A DNA stretch of 64,000 bases. Origin: Lates calcarifer. Its lineage: Eukaryota; Chordata; Actinopteri; Centropomidae. This document shows positions 13,136 to 25,200 of the stretch, in pieces. Where the stretch lies: NCBI RefSeq assembly GCF_001640805.2, contig NC_066852.1, forward strand, positions 186,001-250,000, given 5' to 3'. The notes under the pieces were generated by a model. It saw nothing but the letters and a program-made list of their open reading frames with translations, made no database searches and was not told the origin of the DNA. Positions within the stretch are counted from its first letter, which is position 1. Each line of letters opens with the position of its first letter. A program made the position numbers and the translations under genes.

Positions 13136-13184
13136 GCTGCTCCATTCACATCCACATCAGCTCACACACACTTTCTACCTTCAC

Positions 13185-14249
13185 CTGGAGAGGAAACACA
13201 AATCATTCATCTGCTCATCAACTCAGATCATTTCTCCTGGAGAAATCTCAGCTGCTCCTCCACTGATCTTCTTCTTTCCTCTTTCATATCAGAGTCAGTT
13301 GAATGCAGTCAGACAGCAGTGAGGCAGAGGAAGCTGCCATCAGCTGCTCTACTTCTATCAGTCCACTAGATGGAGTCATGGAGCTGCAGTCAGCAGCAGC
13401 TCAGCTCACACACATTCATGGACGATCATTTACATTCACTGACACACAGAAGGACTGTTGTTGGACCAGAACAGAAACTACAAACAGTTTCCAGTTGTTA
13501 AAGTCAGTCTGACGATAAACAGACACAGTAATTATTATAAGTTTCTTACTGAGAGATTCTTGTGGCTGAATAAACAGTGTGGACAGGTTTGGAGAAACAG
13601 TCTGATGCACTGAGGTGAACAAATAAAAACCACAGAACAGCTGTGAAGGTTTCTTCACAGTGAGTTCAATAAAAAACCATGAGCTCAGTCACACAACAGG
13701 AAGTTTCTACAGCACACTGTGGTTTCATGATGCAGCAGTTATTTCCTGGTTTAAAGACTAATTTCTGACGCAGTCTATAAATCCTACACTGTGATAATTC
13801 TCTGTTATAAATATGTAATGGAACTTGTTAATAAATGTGAAGGTGTCTTTTAGTCTGTGTGATCCACAGTCTGACTCTGGATCACATGTAAGGACCAGAT
13901 GAGGCCTTATAAAGAGCAGAGCCAGGTTTACTGTTCTTTCTAAAAACGGTCAGAATGATTTCTATAAGAACAACAACAGTGTGAAGGTCCTCAGCCCCTC
14001 TGACTGCCACACTGAGTCCACATCAGTCCTGTAGTCCATCTAATCACACAGAAAGTCAGAGCTGTTCTTATTCTACCGCTTCAACTCCACATAAAACTCT
14101 GTTACAGTAACATCACAACAACGTCTGATTAACCGGAGGTAACGACAGGTAACGATAAAACATGAAAAACAGCTACATCACCTTCAGATGGAGAAAATGA
14201 TCTGCGACAAGATGCTCGGTAAAAGAGAAACTAAACTAAAGAGGCTCAG

Positions 14250-14292
<43 letters not shown>

Positions 14293-14901
14293 TGTGGTTT
14301 GGGTGGGGGAGGGGTGGAAGGACTCTCATGTACACACATATAAATGGTGAAATAATTCACCTTTAATAACTTCACTGTGCTGCTGTAAAATTATCAATGA
14401 CTCCACACCTGCAGAGAAAAGGTGTGACACAGGTGAGCTGTTTCCTGGACTGACTCGGGCTCCACCTGTGATGGAGGCAGGCCAGGTAGGAAGGGCTGGA
14501 ACAGGAGCAGATTTTCACAATAAGATGAGATTTTACAGGATGATTGTGACTCATTGAACTGATTGTAGTTGTAGTTGTATGTATAGTGATATCAGACAGA
14601 CAGTCAATCAGAAATCAAAACAGAAGATTTGAGTTTTCCATTTCCACTTGTACTTTTTTGTTATACTGTTTGATAACAGATCAAATTTACAATCTAACAC
14701 TTTGTTATATTTCATGACTTTAAAGTCCATGAAAGGACAGTTTACGGCGTGTTCTCGATTAAAGTACATGGCAGTAGTTTCCATAGTGTAGTAACTGGGT
14801 AGCAACACAAACTTTTCACTGTGAATCTTACAAATTTGTAAACGTATCAAACCAGAAATTATCAAGCATTTTAGATGTGGTCACGTGATTATTCTCACCT
14901 C
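13185..14901. other. NLR 5' flank and intergenic DNA
   Basis: This includes the probable upstream noncoding part of the NLR gene (donor at about 13551, acceptor at about 13185). It also contains a TG microsatellite at 14254-14290 and a faint tRNA-Val-like fragment at about 14777-14793. No coding exon was seen. Confidence 0.5.
14254..14290. repeat. (TG)n microsatellite, 37 bp
   Basis: A pure TG run, preceded by a short GAGGCT...TACTG stretch that also precedes the microsatellite at 2803. Confidence 0.95.
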
Positions 14902-14972
14902 TCCTTTTTAGTATAGTGGACAGTATCTGTCTGTGATGCTTAAGCCTGGGGTTCAGTTCCCCAGCAGGGGGA
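14902..14972 (+). pseudogene. Decayed tandem copy of the tRNA-Asp gene
   Basis: It aligns with the intact tRNA-Asp at 15177 through the D-arm (TTAGTATAGTGGACAGTATC), but the anticodon arm is altered and the GTC anticodon is lost. The ~30 bp upstream (GATGTGGTCA...GTGAT...CACCTCTCC) matches the flank of the intact gene. The copy therefore arose by local duplication of gene plus flank about 275 bp away. Confidence 0.7.
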
Positions 14973-15176
14973 AATAGCAGTAGTTATGACTTTCATTGGA
15001 AGTAATTTTCTCTCACATTTCACATGTCAAATGGACACATTTTCCTGTATTTTAAAAACTTTGAAGTAATCTTCAGTATGCTCTAAAATGTGTCAAATTC
15101 TTATCACCTGCAGTTGACACAAAGTTTCAACAATCCGCTCGACAGTTGGATGTGGTCAGGTGATCGTCGTCACCTC

Positions 15177-15248
15177 TCCTCGTTAGTATAGTGGACAGTA
15201 TCTCCGCCTGTCACGCGGAAGACCGGGGTTCGATTCCCCGACGGGGAG
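15177..15248 (+). tRNA. tRNA-Asp (anticodon GTC)
   Basis: A 72-nt cloverleaf. The acceptor stem TCCTCGT pairs with ACGGGGA plus discriminator G. The A-box region is TTAGTATAGTGG, the anticodon loop is CTGTCAC with GTC, and the T-loop GGTTCGATTCC forms the B-box. The sequence matches the standard vertebrate tRNA-Asp as remembered. A poly-T run (TCTTTTC) follows at 15249-15256 and can serve as the Pol III terminator. Confidence 0.95.
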
Positions 15249-16281
15249 TCTTTTCTATCGCCGACTTTCTCGTTGCCCTGAAGACAACATGTAGTCACGT
15301 TATCCGACAGCCCGTAAACGCAGCACGAAAGCTGCGCAGTCCTACGTACGTTGCGTCTTTGTCACGTGACTGCGTCAACAGAAACAAACATGGCGCCGCG
15401 AAATTAAGCAAAACTCTGCCGTGAGTGTTTTTAAACTAAATGTTGTTTGTTTTATTGGTGTTTTCGTCAGCTGCTCAACTCGTAAACAAACAAACAAACG
15501 ATGTTTGTCCAAGTTAAACGGTTGTTTAAACAGCAGAGCGAAAAGACGAGTTTTATTGACAGTTTTTAGTGTCTCGTCTTCAGTTTGTTTCCATATGAAC
15601 CGATGATGTTTTCGCGGTGTTCAGGCTAATTTCTTAACTTTAACAGAAGATACTTCTCAGTGAGTGACTCTTTAATTTCGAGCTGGACTCTTTAAAGTGT
15701 GATTTTAATGTGATTTCAGTCGCTCTGTGCCTCTGACTCTGCTCTTTGAAAACTTTCAACACAGACGTCCGTTTGTTTTGGGGTCCACTCTCGAGACGCC
15801 GGACAGATGAGAGGAAGAGGAGCACAGCCTTCATCATCATCTTCAGGTAAACCAGGTAAATACAGCTGAGAGAGGTGGAGGCAGGTGAGCTCTCAGGAGA
15901 TGTTTAATTAGTGTGAAGTGTAAGGAGTTAGTGGTCTTTTAAACCGTGTTATTGAAGCTGTGGTTTAACAGTGATTTTTTAAATTTAAAGTGAGTTGTTT
16001 TTATTTATTTAAAGCAGAACAAACAGAAAAACTGATGCCACTTCTTACTGCTACAACTTAAAATATTTCAGTGTCTACATAAAGGTTTAGTAGGATCCTC
16101 TCAGTGTCCGTTTATTAGGAACATTTAGGCAAAGTTAATGCAGCTTTTGTGTCACAGAGGTTTGTGACGCTGTTGAACTGTGTGAAATCAGTGAGTAACT
16201 GCTGTATCACATGGTTTTTAAATGTGACACTTGAATCTCAGTGTGTTTCTGTTGGTTGAAGTCACTCAGGATCAGACCAGG
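15249..16281 (+). other. uimc1 5' region: promoter and noncoding first exon(s)
   Basis: The stretch from 15260 to 15420 is richer in CpG than its surroundings and holds a perfect 10-bp palindrome with an E-box. A consensus donor (GCC/GTGAGT) at 15421 could end a noncoding exon 1. A second donor (TTCAG/GTAAAC) at 15846 could end an alternative exon that carries a short upstream ATG at 15807. An acceptor lies just before the coding exon (about 16260-16275). The exact start site cannot be fixed from sequence. Confidence 0.5.
15361..15370. promoter_or_regulatory. Palindromic E-box GTCACGTGAC near the uimc1 start
   Basis: The palindrome GTCACGTGAC is the preferred site of USF/TFE-type bHLH-Zip factors. 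It sits ~110 bp downstream of the tRNA and ~50 bp upstream of the first candidate donor for uimc1, in the CpG-containing segment. Function is inferred from position and motif only. Confidence 0.4.
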
Positions 16282-19200
16282 ATGGCTCTGAGGAAGCAAA
16301 CAGCCAAGGATGTGAGTGACGTTCCCTCTGAGAGCCGACAGATCGACGAGGACACGCAGGAGGACGAAGCCATTGACGACGCAGACGCCAAGGTAGAGAG
16401 CTGTGAGGTAAATACAGACGTCTGAAGACCCGTCACTCTGGTGGAGTAATGAAAGCTGCATCTCTTAGACTTGTAGCTCAGGGATTTGTCTCTATCTTTT
16501 ATTTTTTATTCACAGTCCAACCAGTTTTTCCCTGATAATATGAAAATAGTTTGTAGCGTTCTCCACAAATGTTTTTTGTTAACATACGTTTTTTGCAAAC
16601 AGGTGAAAACAAAGGTTTTTTGTTAATAACGGTATCAAATCTTAACTTCTTCCAGGACGAGCTCTCATCATCTCTTCTGTCGCCGGCATCAGCGAGACAA
16701 AAACGCATGAGAGAGAGGGAAAACAAATCAAAAACCAAAGGTACGAGGGAATCAGAATGATTTCAAAACATTAACTTTGACTTTTCTTGTTTTTATTTTA
16801 TGCAGCGTAAATGTTGTTGGAAACAGTGTCCATGTAACTAGACAAAGAGTTTGACTTTTGACGGAGTGACGTTGTGTCTGTTGTTTCCAGAGATGACAGA
16901 GGAGGAGATGATGGACCTGGCCTTACGTCTGAGTGAACAGGAAGCCAGTAACACGGCGCTCAGGCTGCAGCAGGAAGAGGAGGCCATGATGAAAGCCATC
17001 CAGGAGAGCGTGAGTCAGTTTATTAGGGACACCGAGGTAAAACAAACACAGTCTGAAGCCCAGTTTTTAACTTCTCTGTAAGAGATGAAGAGTGAAACGC
17101 AGCAGAACAGTGACACCTAGTGGTTTGTAGGAGTAATAGCAGCCGACAAAACAACATTTAACAGGATCAACCTACAAACAAGATTGATCAAAACAACAGC
17201 ATCCAAAATGGTACCAGTCAGAACTTATCTTCAAATGTAATTATGGCTGCAACTAACAGCTGTTTTATTTATTTATTTCTCTTTTTCTTGATTGTTTTTT
17301 TGTTGTTTGGACATAAAACATCACGAAACTGTGACAGTTTCCTAAAGCTCAAAGTGTCATCGTCAAAACCCAAAGATGCTGCGTTTACTGTCATAGAAAA
17401 CATAGGAGAATTGAAAATATTGGGTCGTCAACGCCTTGAAGAAATTTCTTCACATTTGGTTCAGACGTTCACTCGGACTCACAGAACTGACAAGAATTTT
17501 GGTGTTCAGAGGTCAAAGGTCAACGTCACTGTGACCTCACAAGACACATTTCTGCCCATGACTCAAGGATTCAAACACTAATTATGACAGAATTGAAGAC
17601 CAATGTCGAACAGGGTAAAATGAGGAAGCGATGACGTTTTATATCCAAAAGGTCAAACCTCTTTCTCAGCTACTCTCCTCTCTCCCTGCTCCAGTTACAC
17701 GTGAGTCGTCATCCTTTGCGTGGTTTTCTTCTTCTTCTCTTGTAGATGGTCGGCCAGACGCAGCAGTGCCCGCCGTCCCAAAGTCAAAGCCTCCTCGCCG
17801 AAGCCTCGCTCAGGCTCTGCCCTCGACGGAAACTCCTGTACTCAAACGGGAAGAGGACGTCGGCCGTGGATCAGGGAGCGTCAGAGGAGACAGACCTGAA
17901 CCGAGGTGAGTCGCTGCAGACCCCTGAACGTCCTGCGAGGCTTGGTGGGTAGATTTAAAGCAGGAAACATCCACTGTTACATTTGTGTTTTATTCCCAGA
18001 CGTGAAAGGAACTGGAAGTGAAAATAACAACAGGAATAAAAAGCGGAGAAGGAAAGAAGGAAGTCCTCTGCTGGAGATGCCGGACTTGTCTCAGACTCAG
18101 GCTTCACCCTGCAGCTCAGAGTCAGAGTTAGTGCTGCTGGACTCTCCACAGGTTTGTCAGAAAACATCTCTCACTCTTTATCTCCTTTAAAACTAACAGA
18201 CATCATCATTTATTAATCTGCTGCTGTGTTTTATTATCAGTCACTTAATTGTTAATCTATTAAACTATTTTTCCTCTGTAATTGTTAGTCTCAAGTGTCC
18301 ATATTATTATTATACACACAATATATAAAGTAGCAACTAATGATTATTTTCATCATTTTATTGCCAATAAAATACCAGCAAATAGTAAAATTAATTTAAA
18401 ACACAAAAATATTCAGTTTATTCTCATGTGTAATAAAGAAAAGCATCAAATCTTGAGAAGCTGGAAAAGTGAATTTTTTGCTTTAAAAGGATTATTAAAA
18501 GGATTATTTTTTGAGCAGAATAGTTGCTAATTTAAGATTTTTGATCAACAACTAATTAAACTGCTGAGTTGTTGCAGCTCTGCATGTTTACTACATGACC
18601 TTTGTTTTCTCTCTGAATCAGAGCTCCGATTCGACTCAGATCGACGACTGTCAGCTCCGTAAATCCCCCGTCTTCCCGTTGACCGGCTGCAGAGCCGAGG
18701 TCCACGTCCCCCGGTTGAACCAAGGCCTTCTGGAAACCTGCAGAACCTCAGGGTTTGTGTTGTGCTCTCAGGACAGTCAGACCTCAACCCAGAAGCCACT
18801 GCCTGCTCAGCCCAAGAGCCCGACGTTTCCCAAAAGCCCCGGTCACCTCACAGTGTGTCCTAAAAGTCCTGACTTCTCAGAGACCAATCAGGGCGACGAT
18901 GCAGAGACACAGCTGAGTCCTGAGTATCTTAAAAGTCCCGTATTCGGCCGGAGTACTCGGTCTGAGACGTCTCCAAGTGCCTGCAAACCGCAAGTCTGCA
19001 ACACAACCTGTGAAAACTCAGGGTTCACGTTCACCTCTCAGGAGAGTTTAACCTCCACCGTCAGGTCCACGTCCTGTCAGCCCAAGAGCCCGGTGTTCCC
19101 GAGAAGCCCCGGTCGTCCTGAGGACCCCCTTCCTCCGTCAGTCCGCAAAAGCTCTGTACTCCCAAAGACTGACCGAGGACCAACTGAGGAGAGTCAGGGT

Positions 19201-22200
19201 CGCTCTGCCAGCCCGGTGTTTGGCAGGACAGGACGACAACTGAAGACTCATCTCAACAAGGAGAAGGTTCCCGCCGCCATCAGGGATCCTGCTCAGAGTC
19301 TGACACAGGTGAGTTAAGGAAGCATCTGGATCCTTTACTCAAGTACTAATAACTCACTGTTAAAATAAAAGTCCTGCTTTGGAAATAGGCATGGTAACTC
19401 TCAGTTACTGATTTCAAGGTATAGTAGTAGGTTTGAAAAAGTCAAGGCTTCAAAACCACTAGCATTTTCCATTATACCATTCCTACAGAGAAAAAATTCA
19501 AGGTGTTGCTGTCTTGAAATGAACGTATGGAACAGCTACGAGAGTTAGCATGTCTAGCATCAGTGAAATAAACACAACAGACTTTCTACTGAGATAGATG
19601 ATAATTAACTAGCTGACATCAGCTTGTTTCCTCACTAACGTTACACACATACCGACCCATGCCTGATTGAAAACATTACTTAACTAAAAATATAGAAGTG
19701 TAAATTGAGTTAAAAGCGAAAGTAGTCAAAGCAGGCATAATGAAGCATTTTTAACATTGTAGCTGACTATTTTATACACAGCCACGCCTCCACGAATGAA
19801 AATCATGATGGATCAATCTGCTAAAATGTGGCACAAAACTCAATTACTCTGAATTCACAGGCTAATTATCTACAACTGGTTGGTGGAGGCGTACAGCCAC
19901 AAGGTCGTACATCTAATTTTATCTTTCTCTGGCTGAGAAAAGTAAATGGATGTAATCATCATCATCATCTCAATGTGAATGAAGGTCTCAGTGGTGAAAT
20001 CTTCAGTGGGGAAGACGTGTCAACGTATGGAAACAGCTTCTCAGTGAAGGTGTGTGTGAAGGAGTGAATGTGTGTGTCAGTATCAGGATCAGAGAACGAC
20101 AGTTTTCCTCCGTCCCAGTCCAGATTCACTCTGATCCTCTGGAACTTCCTCTTCACTGGGAGAATAATGGATGGAGCCGATGGTGATACTGCTGAGTATT
20201 TCCCTCCACAGAACCTTATTTTCCATATTCCAGACCAGATGACTCCCTTCCTCTGGACAGACTCTGCTAACACACCCAGTCTCCAGTCTGTATTGTCTCC
20301 AACCTCGACGTCCCAGCTGTGAGTCCCTGAGTTAAACCCCTCAGAGCCCAGGACAGACCAGTTAGAATCAAACCTCTCTGGATTGTCAGGAAGCTGCTGT
20401 TTCTCTCCTCGTCTCAGACTGGTCAGATCTTCAGACAGGATCAGTCCTGGACCAGCAGTGTTTGGATCCAGAACCACAGGACTGTAGGAGACCATGTCCT
20501 TCATCTTGTTCCAGATGTTGAAGGTCAGGTTGCCCAGGTGTTTGGCCTGGTCTATCAGAGCTCCTGAGAGCAGCTGGTGATCCTCCAGCAGGGGGCGCTG
20601 CTGGACTCTTTCCACTGCAGCCTTGTAGTTGTTGAGGAATGAGACGTCTTCAGCTCTCAGCTCGTCCTCTGTGGCTCTGACTGTGTGTGAAAGAGCTGCT
20701 ATCTCTCTGCTCAGAGCCTCCATCTTCTCCTTCATCATCTGACTCTTCTGCTCCTCTTCCTCCCTCAGTGCAGCCATCCTGGCCTCCTCTTCCTCTTCTA
20801 GAAACTGGTGAAGCTTCTTAAACTGCTCCTTAATCTGCCTCTCTGTGTGTCGGGCCTGGACCTTAATGTGTCCTGCTGTTTGATCAAACTTCACTTTAAC
20901 TCGTTCAAAATCCTTTAACTTCTTCTTTAAGGGCTCCAGAGTTTCCTGAAGTTCCTTCTTGTGTTGTCGTGCAGCTTCATCGATGGGTCTGAAGCTGTGT
21001 TTGTTGTGATTTTCTGAATCTCTGCAGACGACACACACTGGCTGCTGATGGTCCAGACAGAAGAGTTTGAGTTTCTCAGAGTGCAGACTGCAGAGAGCCT
21101 CTGAAGATCTCTGATCTCTCTCCTGTAAGAAGGACTCACACTGGTTCTTTAACTCGAAGTTAGGAGGTGGTATTTCCATTGAAGATCTTCTCTTACAAAC
21201 TGGACACTCGTGGGTTTTTTCCTCTCTCCACCAGCTCTGCAGACAGTCTTTACAGAAGCTGTGGCTGCATGACAGGATGACAGGATCTTTAAAGATGTCA
21301 TGACAGACCGGACAGCAGAGTTCCTCCTTTAATCTGGAAGCCATTTAGTCTCACAGCAGGCAGACAGGAAACCAGTCAGTCACGCCCTGCTCCCTGAGAG
21401 TTTACTTTCACTTTGAGTCTTTGTTCTTGTAAAACTGTGTGGAGTTAGCAGCAGGTTGAAGTTGTAGTATTTCCAGTATTCCCAGTTCTTCCCTCCTGTA
21501 GCTGTCCTCCGTGGTTTTTGACTATAGGTAAACCTTCGTCTTGTCTTGTCTCTCAGCGCGTCTCTGTCTCTTCTCAGTGACACAGAATAAATTCTCTGTT
21601 TCCTGGTTTGTCTGGGGTGAGTCAGGCTGAGGGAGGAGTTTCTTTCAGAGCAGGAACGCAGAGATTGTGAAATAGCTCTTCTGTTCTGTTACCTGTTCAG
21701 TTTGCATTTAAATGATAAATGTGTAAAACTAGACATAAAAATTAAAAGATCATTAAATCGAATTTATACTTCCTTCTCTTCCTCAGGTCTTAAAATCATG
21801 AATTCCTTGAAATTTTGCTCAAACATTCACTTCAGTTTCAAAGAGAAACTGATTAGTAATCTGGAAGCCATTCAGTCTCACAGCAGGCAGACAGGAAACC
21901 AGTCCGTCACTCCCTGCTCCCTGAGAGTCTTCTAAAAGTGGTGGTATTCAGCAGAAGCAGTGGTTTAGTCTGTAGTTGGATTTTAACGTCTCCGACTCTT
22001 CTCACTGATGCAGAACAAATCTTCTGTTTCCTTGTTTACCTCAGGTGAGTCAGGCTGAGGGCGAAGTCTCTTTCACAGCAGGAACACACGGGATTGGATG
22101 GTTTTCCTATCTGCAGTCGGAATAAAAGTCTATACCCTCTTGTTATCAAATATTACGTCCTCGAATGCTAAACAGTGCACCTTTAGTAAACAGTGCATTT

Positions 22201-25200
22201 CACAGTGTTCGTAACAGTTACTCCGTAGGTCTGGCTCTGATTCAAATACTGCACACAGGTTCACCTGGACTCACAGATGAACTGATTTATTGTGGTCAAG
22301 GGTCACTATGACTGAAGGTTTTGGCCGTAACTCAAGAATTCACACGCTGATTAACTACAACTGGACTGGTTGGTGGAGACATACATCAGTGTTTATGTGT
22401 GTTTTAAAAGATTTTTCTGTGATAGTGAAGAATGGATCATGTGGATTCAAACGTCCTTTCATTTCAATAGAGCGTGATGACATTTTGGTGCATTAATATA
22501 ACAGAGTGCAGGACATCGACCTCTGACGAGGAACTGGAGCTACGTCTGTTGTGAAGAAGTGGTTTGGTTTTAAGAAGTCAGACCTCCAGCTGAAGGCGGC
22601 AACACAACCAGTTTGTTTCTCCGCCTGAAGTAAAACCACAGATTCGGCTTCTGACGCCTGAGTTTTCATTTTGAATATAAGTATAGTATATATATCCAGA
22701 CACTCTGTAAATTCCTTCTCGTTTCTTTTCTCTTTCTTCTTTTGAACGTAGGACAACAAGATCGATCGCAATCAAGTCAGCAGCCTTAACAAGACTAATA
22801 CGTCGTCAGGTAAAGTCAAACATCACATGCTCTGCTTTGACGGTGAGACTCTGACATTTCTGACATTGCTCTCTGGTTTTAGATGACGATGTACAGGAGC
22901 TGAACGCGACATCTAAAGACTGTAACTCTTTAGAGGAGACGGAGCTGACCAGTGATATGACGCTGCTCTGGTCGGACGAGGACGAGGACGTCACGGTACA
23001 GGGGCTTTCTCACCGTCACAACATCAGCTCATAAACCTGTTAAACTTATCACTCTGTTTTTATCGTTCCTCTCTCCGTCTGTTGCAGCCGGTGGGTTCTC
23101 CGAGCCCGGTCTTTCCAGAGGAGAGACCCGTCCATCAGGCCGACAGTCGGGCTGCATCTTTGAATCACATAACAGCAGCTTCTCCAGGGACGAACTGCAG
23201 GTATAGAAAACACCAAGGTTATGATAAAGATCAGTTTGTTTATCACACATCAGGCTGATCATCTGCTCCAACTCTGTCCAGCCTCAGGTGCGTCTCACGC
23301 CGGAGTCTCAGCACGTTAAACAACCGGAGCCCAAACAAAGACGTCTCGCCCGGACCTTCTTCCTCTTCTGCGTCTACCTGTGGACAGCAGCATCAGGGGG
23401 CGGTGAGAAGGGCGGCGGCCCCACCTGGGGAACCTGCAGGCGGGCCAATGGTCCACTACTACTGGGGGGTTCCCTTCTGTCCACGAGGCCTGGACCCAGA
23501 CGCCTACACACAGGTGATCGATTATGTGTCGGCTTCAAACTGAGTTCTTAATCTCTCCCATCAGTTTATCTGGTCATTCAGACTTTCTCTCGACTCTACT
23601 CTCAGGTGATCCTGGCTCAGATGGACGTGTACAACAAGAGTCTGAAGCAGGCTCAGAGGTGTCTGCTGAGGAAGGCTGAGTGGGGGGAGGCCATCCTGCC
23701 CCAACCAGAGGTACGATAGTGACTTTAACCTGGGCACTGAGCATCTGACTGGAAGAAATACGCCGTAAACCTGACATTGTGCACTGTATGATGCTTAGAG
23801 TGTTGAGAGGTTGGACCTCACAATATATATATAATATCTATATCTATATATATATCTTCAGAGATTACCTGAAGAGACAGAAGAAAATAAACCTAACGTT
23901 TAGTCACATTACCAATCAATCTCTCCCTTGTTCAATCGCTCATTACTCCCTGTACAATAGATGATAGTTTACTTAAAAGTGGGCAATAAATTGAGATTTC
24001 ACACGCGGAAGAATCACAGTCATAGAGCTGCACAAGGCTCATATAAAATGTCATGCACTGAGTTGCATTTGGCAGCTGTTTAATTAATAATTAATAGCTG
24101 TTTTCAACTTGCATCAAACCCTAACATGTACGCACATAAAAAAGTTTGATTAGAAGAGTCGACTTCTCATGTCAGATTATCAAAGCTTATCAATCCTTCA
24201 CATTTTTCAGTCCTAAATATAAATAGAACTGTTTTTAATAAGCTTGAACTTCTGTAACTTAACCAATATAAATATGTGCTGATAGGGGAAACCACTTCCA
24301 TGTGTCATTAAAAGAGTTTCCACGATGGCTTTGGACCTAAAATTCACCAAGAGAAGATGCTGTTGTGCCTAATGTTTGAAATCACATCACTGAACAAGAA
24401 CACTTTTTTTCCCCTAGAAATCTCCTTCACTTGAATCTCCTGCTGAATCACCTGAACACCACGTTCCTCGAAGGTAAAACTCTTCTTCTTTGAGTCCAGT
24501 TCAAGAGGAAATGCAGAAAAGGTTTCACTCACTTTTTCTTGCCACTGATGTTGATAGTACTTTACTGTTTTCTAGTAAGTCTGAGTCTTTGGCTTTACAT
24601 AAGTCTGCTTCATTTTGTCATTTTCCAGTTTGAACTCACTGTAGACTCAGAAACTGTGAACACCGGCTTCATCCTTTAGTGTAGCAGTAGTATCTTTTTG
24701 CCACTAGGTGTCAGTAGTGAGCCGGGTTACATACAGCTGCCTGACAATAAATTCTGATACAGAGTTTGGTTTGGAGTTCACCCGACCCGGTTTAACTCTG
24801 AAATAAAAGCCGTCACTTCAGAACAGAAATGAACGTGTAGATGTGTGAAACTCATTTTCAGACGTGGTCTCCGACTCAGAGGCAAAAAACTGTGTGACGC
24901 AGACGAGGAAGAAGAGGAGAGGAAGGATGGAGAGGAAGAGCAAGAAGAGAGAGAGAAAGAGAAGGAAAAAGAAGAGGAGAATAATGAGGAAGGAGAGATA
25001 CAGGTGGATACCGACGACTGTGAGGTTTGTCCAGGTACTGAAGCATCTTACTTTCTAATATTTGTTTTATTATTTAATTCTACTTCTCATTAATCATGTG
25101 TTAAAGGACCAGGACACTTTAATACACTGTTACGGCAATTTAGAGTTTTTGTTTTTTATTTCAACAGAGGTTTCCTACTTTTTACTCCAGGTAGTCTTTT

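Noticed and set aside
12992..13369. A 125-codon plus-strand frame over the NLR first exon
   Set aside because: It is antisense to the start exon [15 protein letters not shown] and its upstream UTR. There is no family resemblance, and it contradicts the consistent minus-strand splice model.
24845..25058. Lys/Arg/Glu-rich alternative frame ([17 protein letters not shown]...)
   Set aside because: Out-of-frame reading of the acidic uimc1 exon 24862-25034; the acidic frame joins both neighbouring exons in phase.
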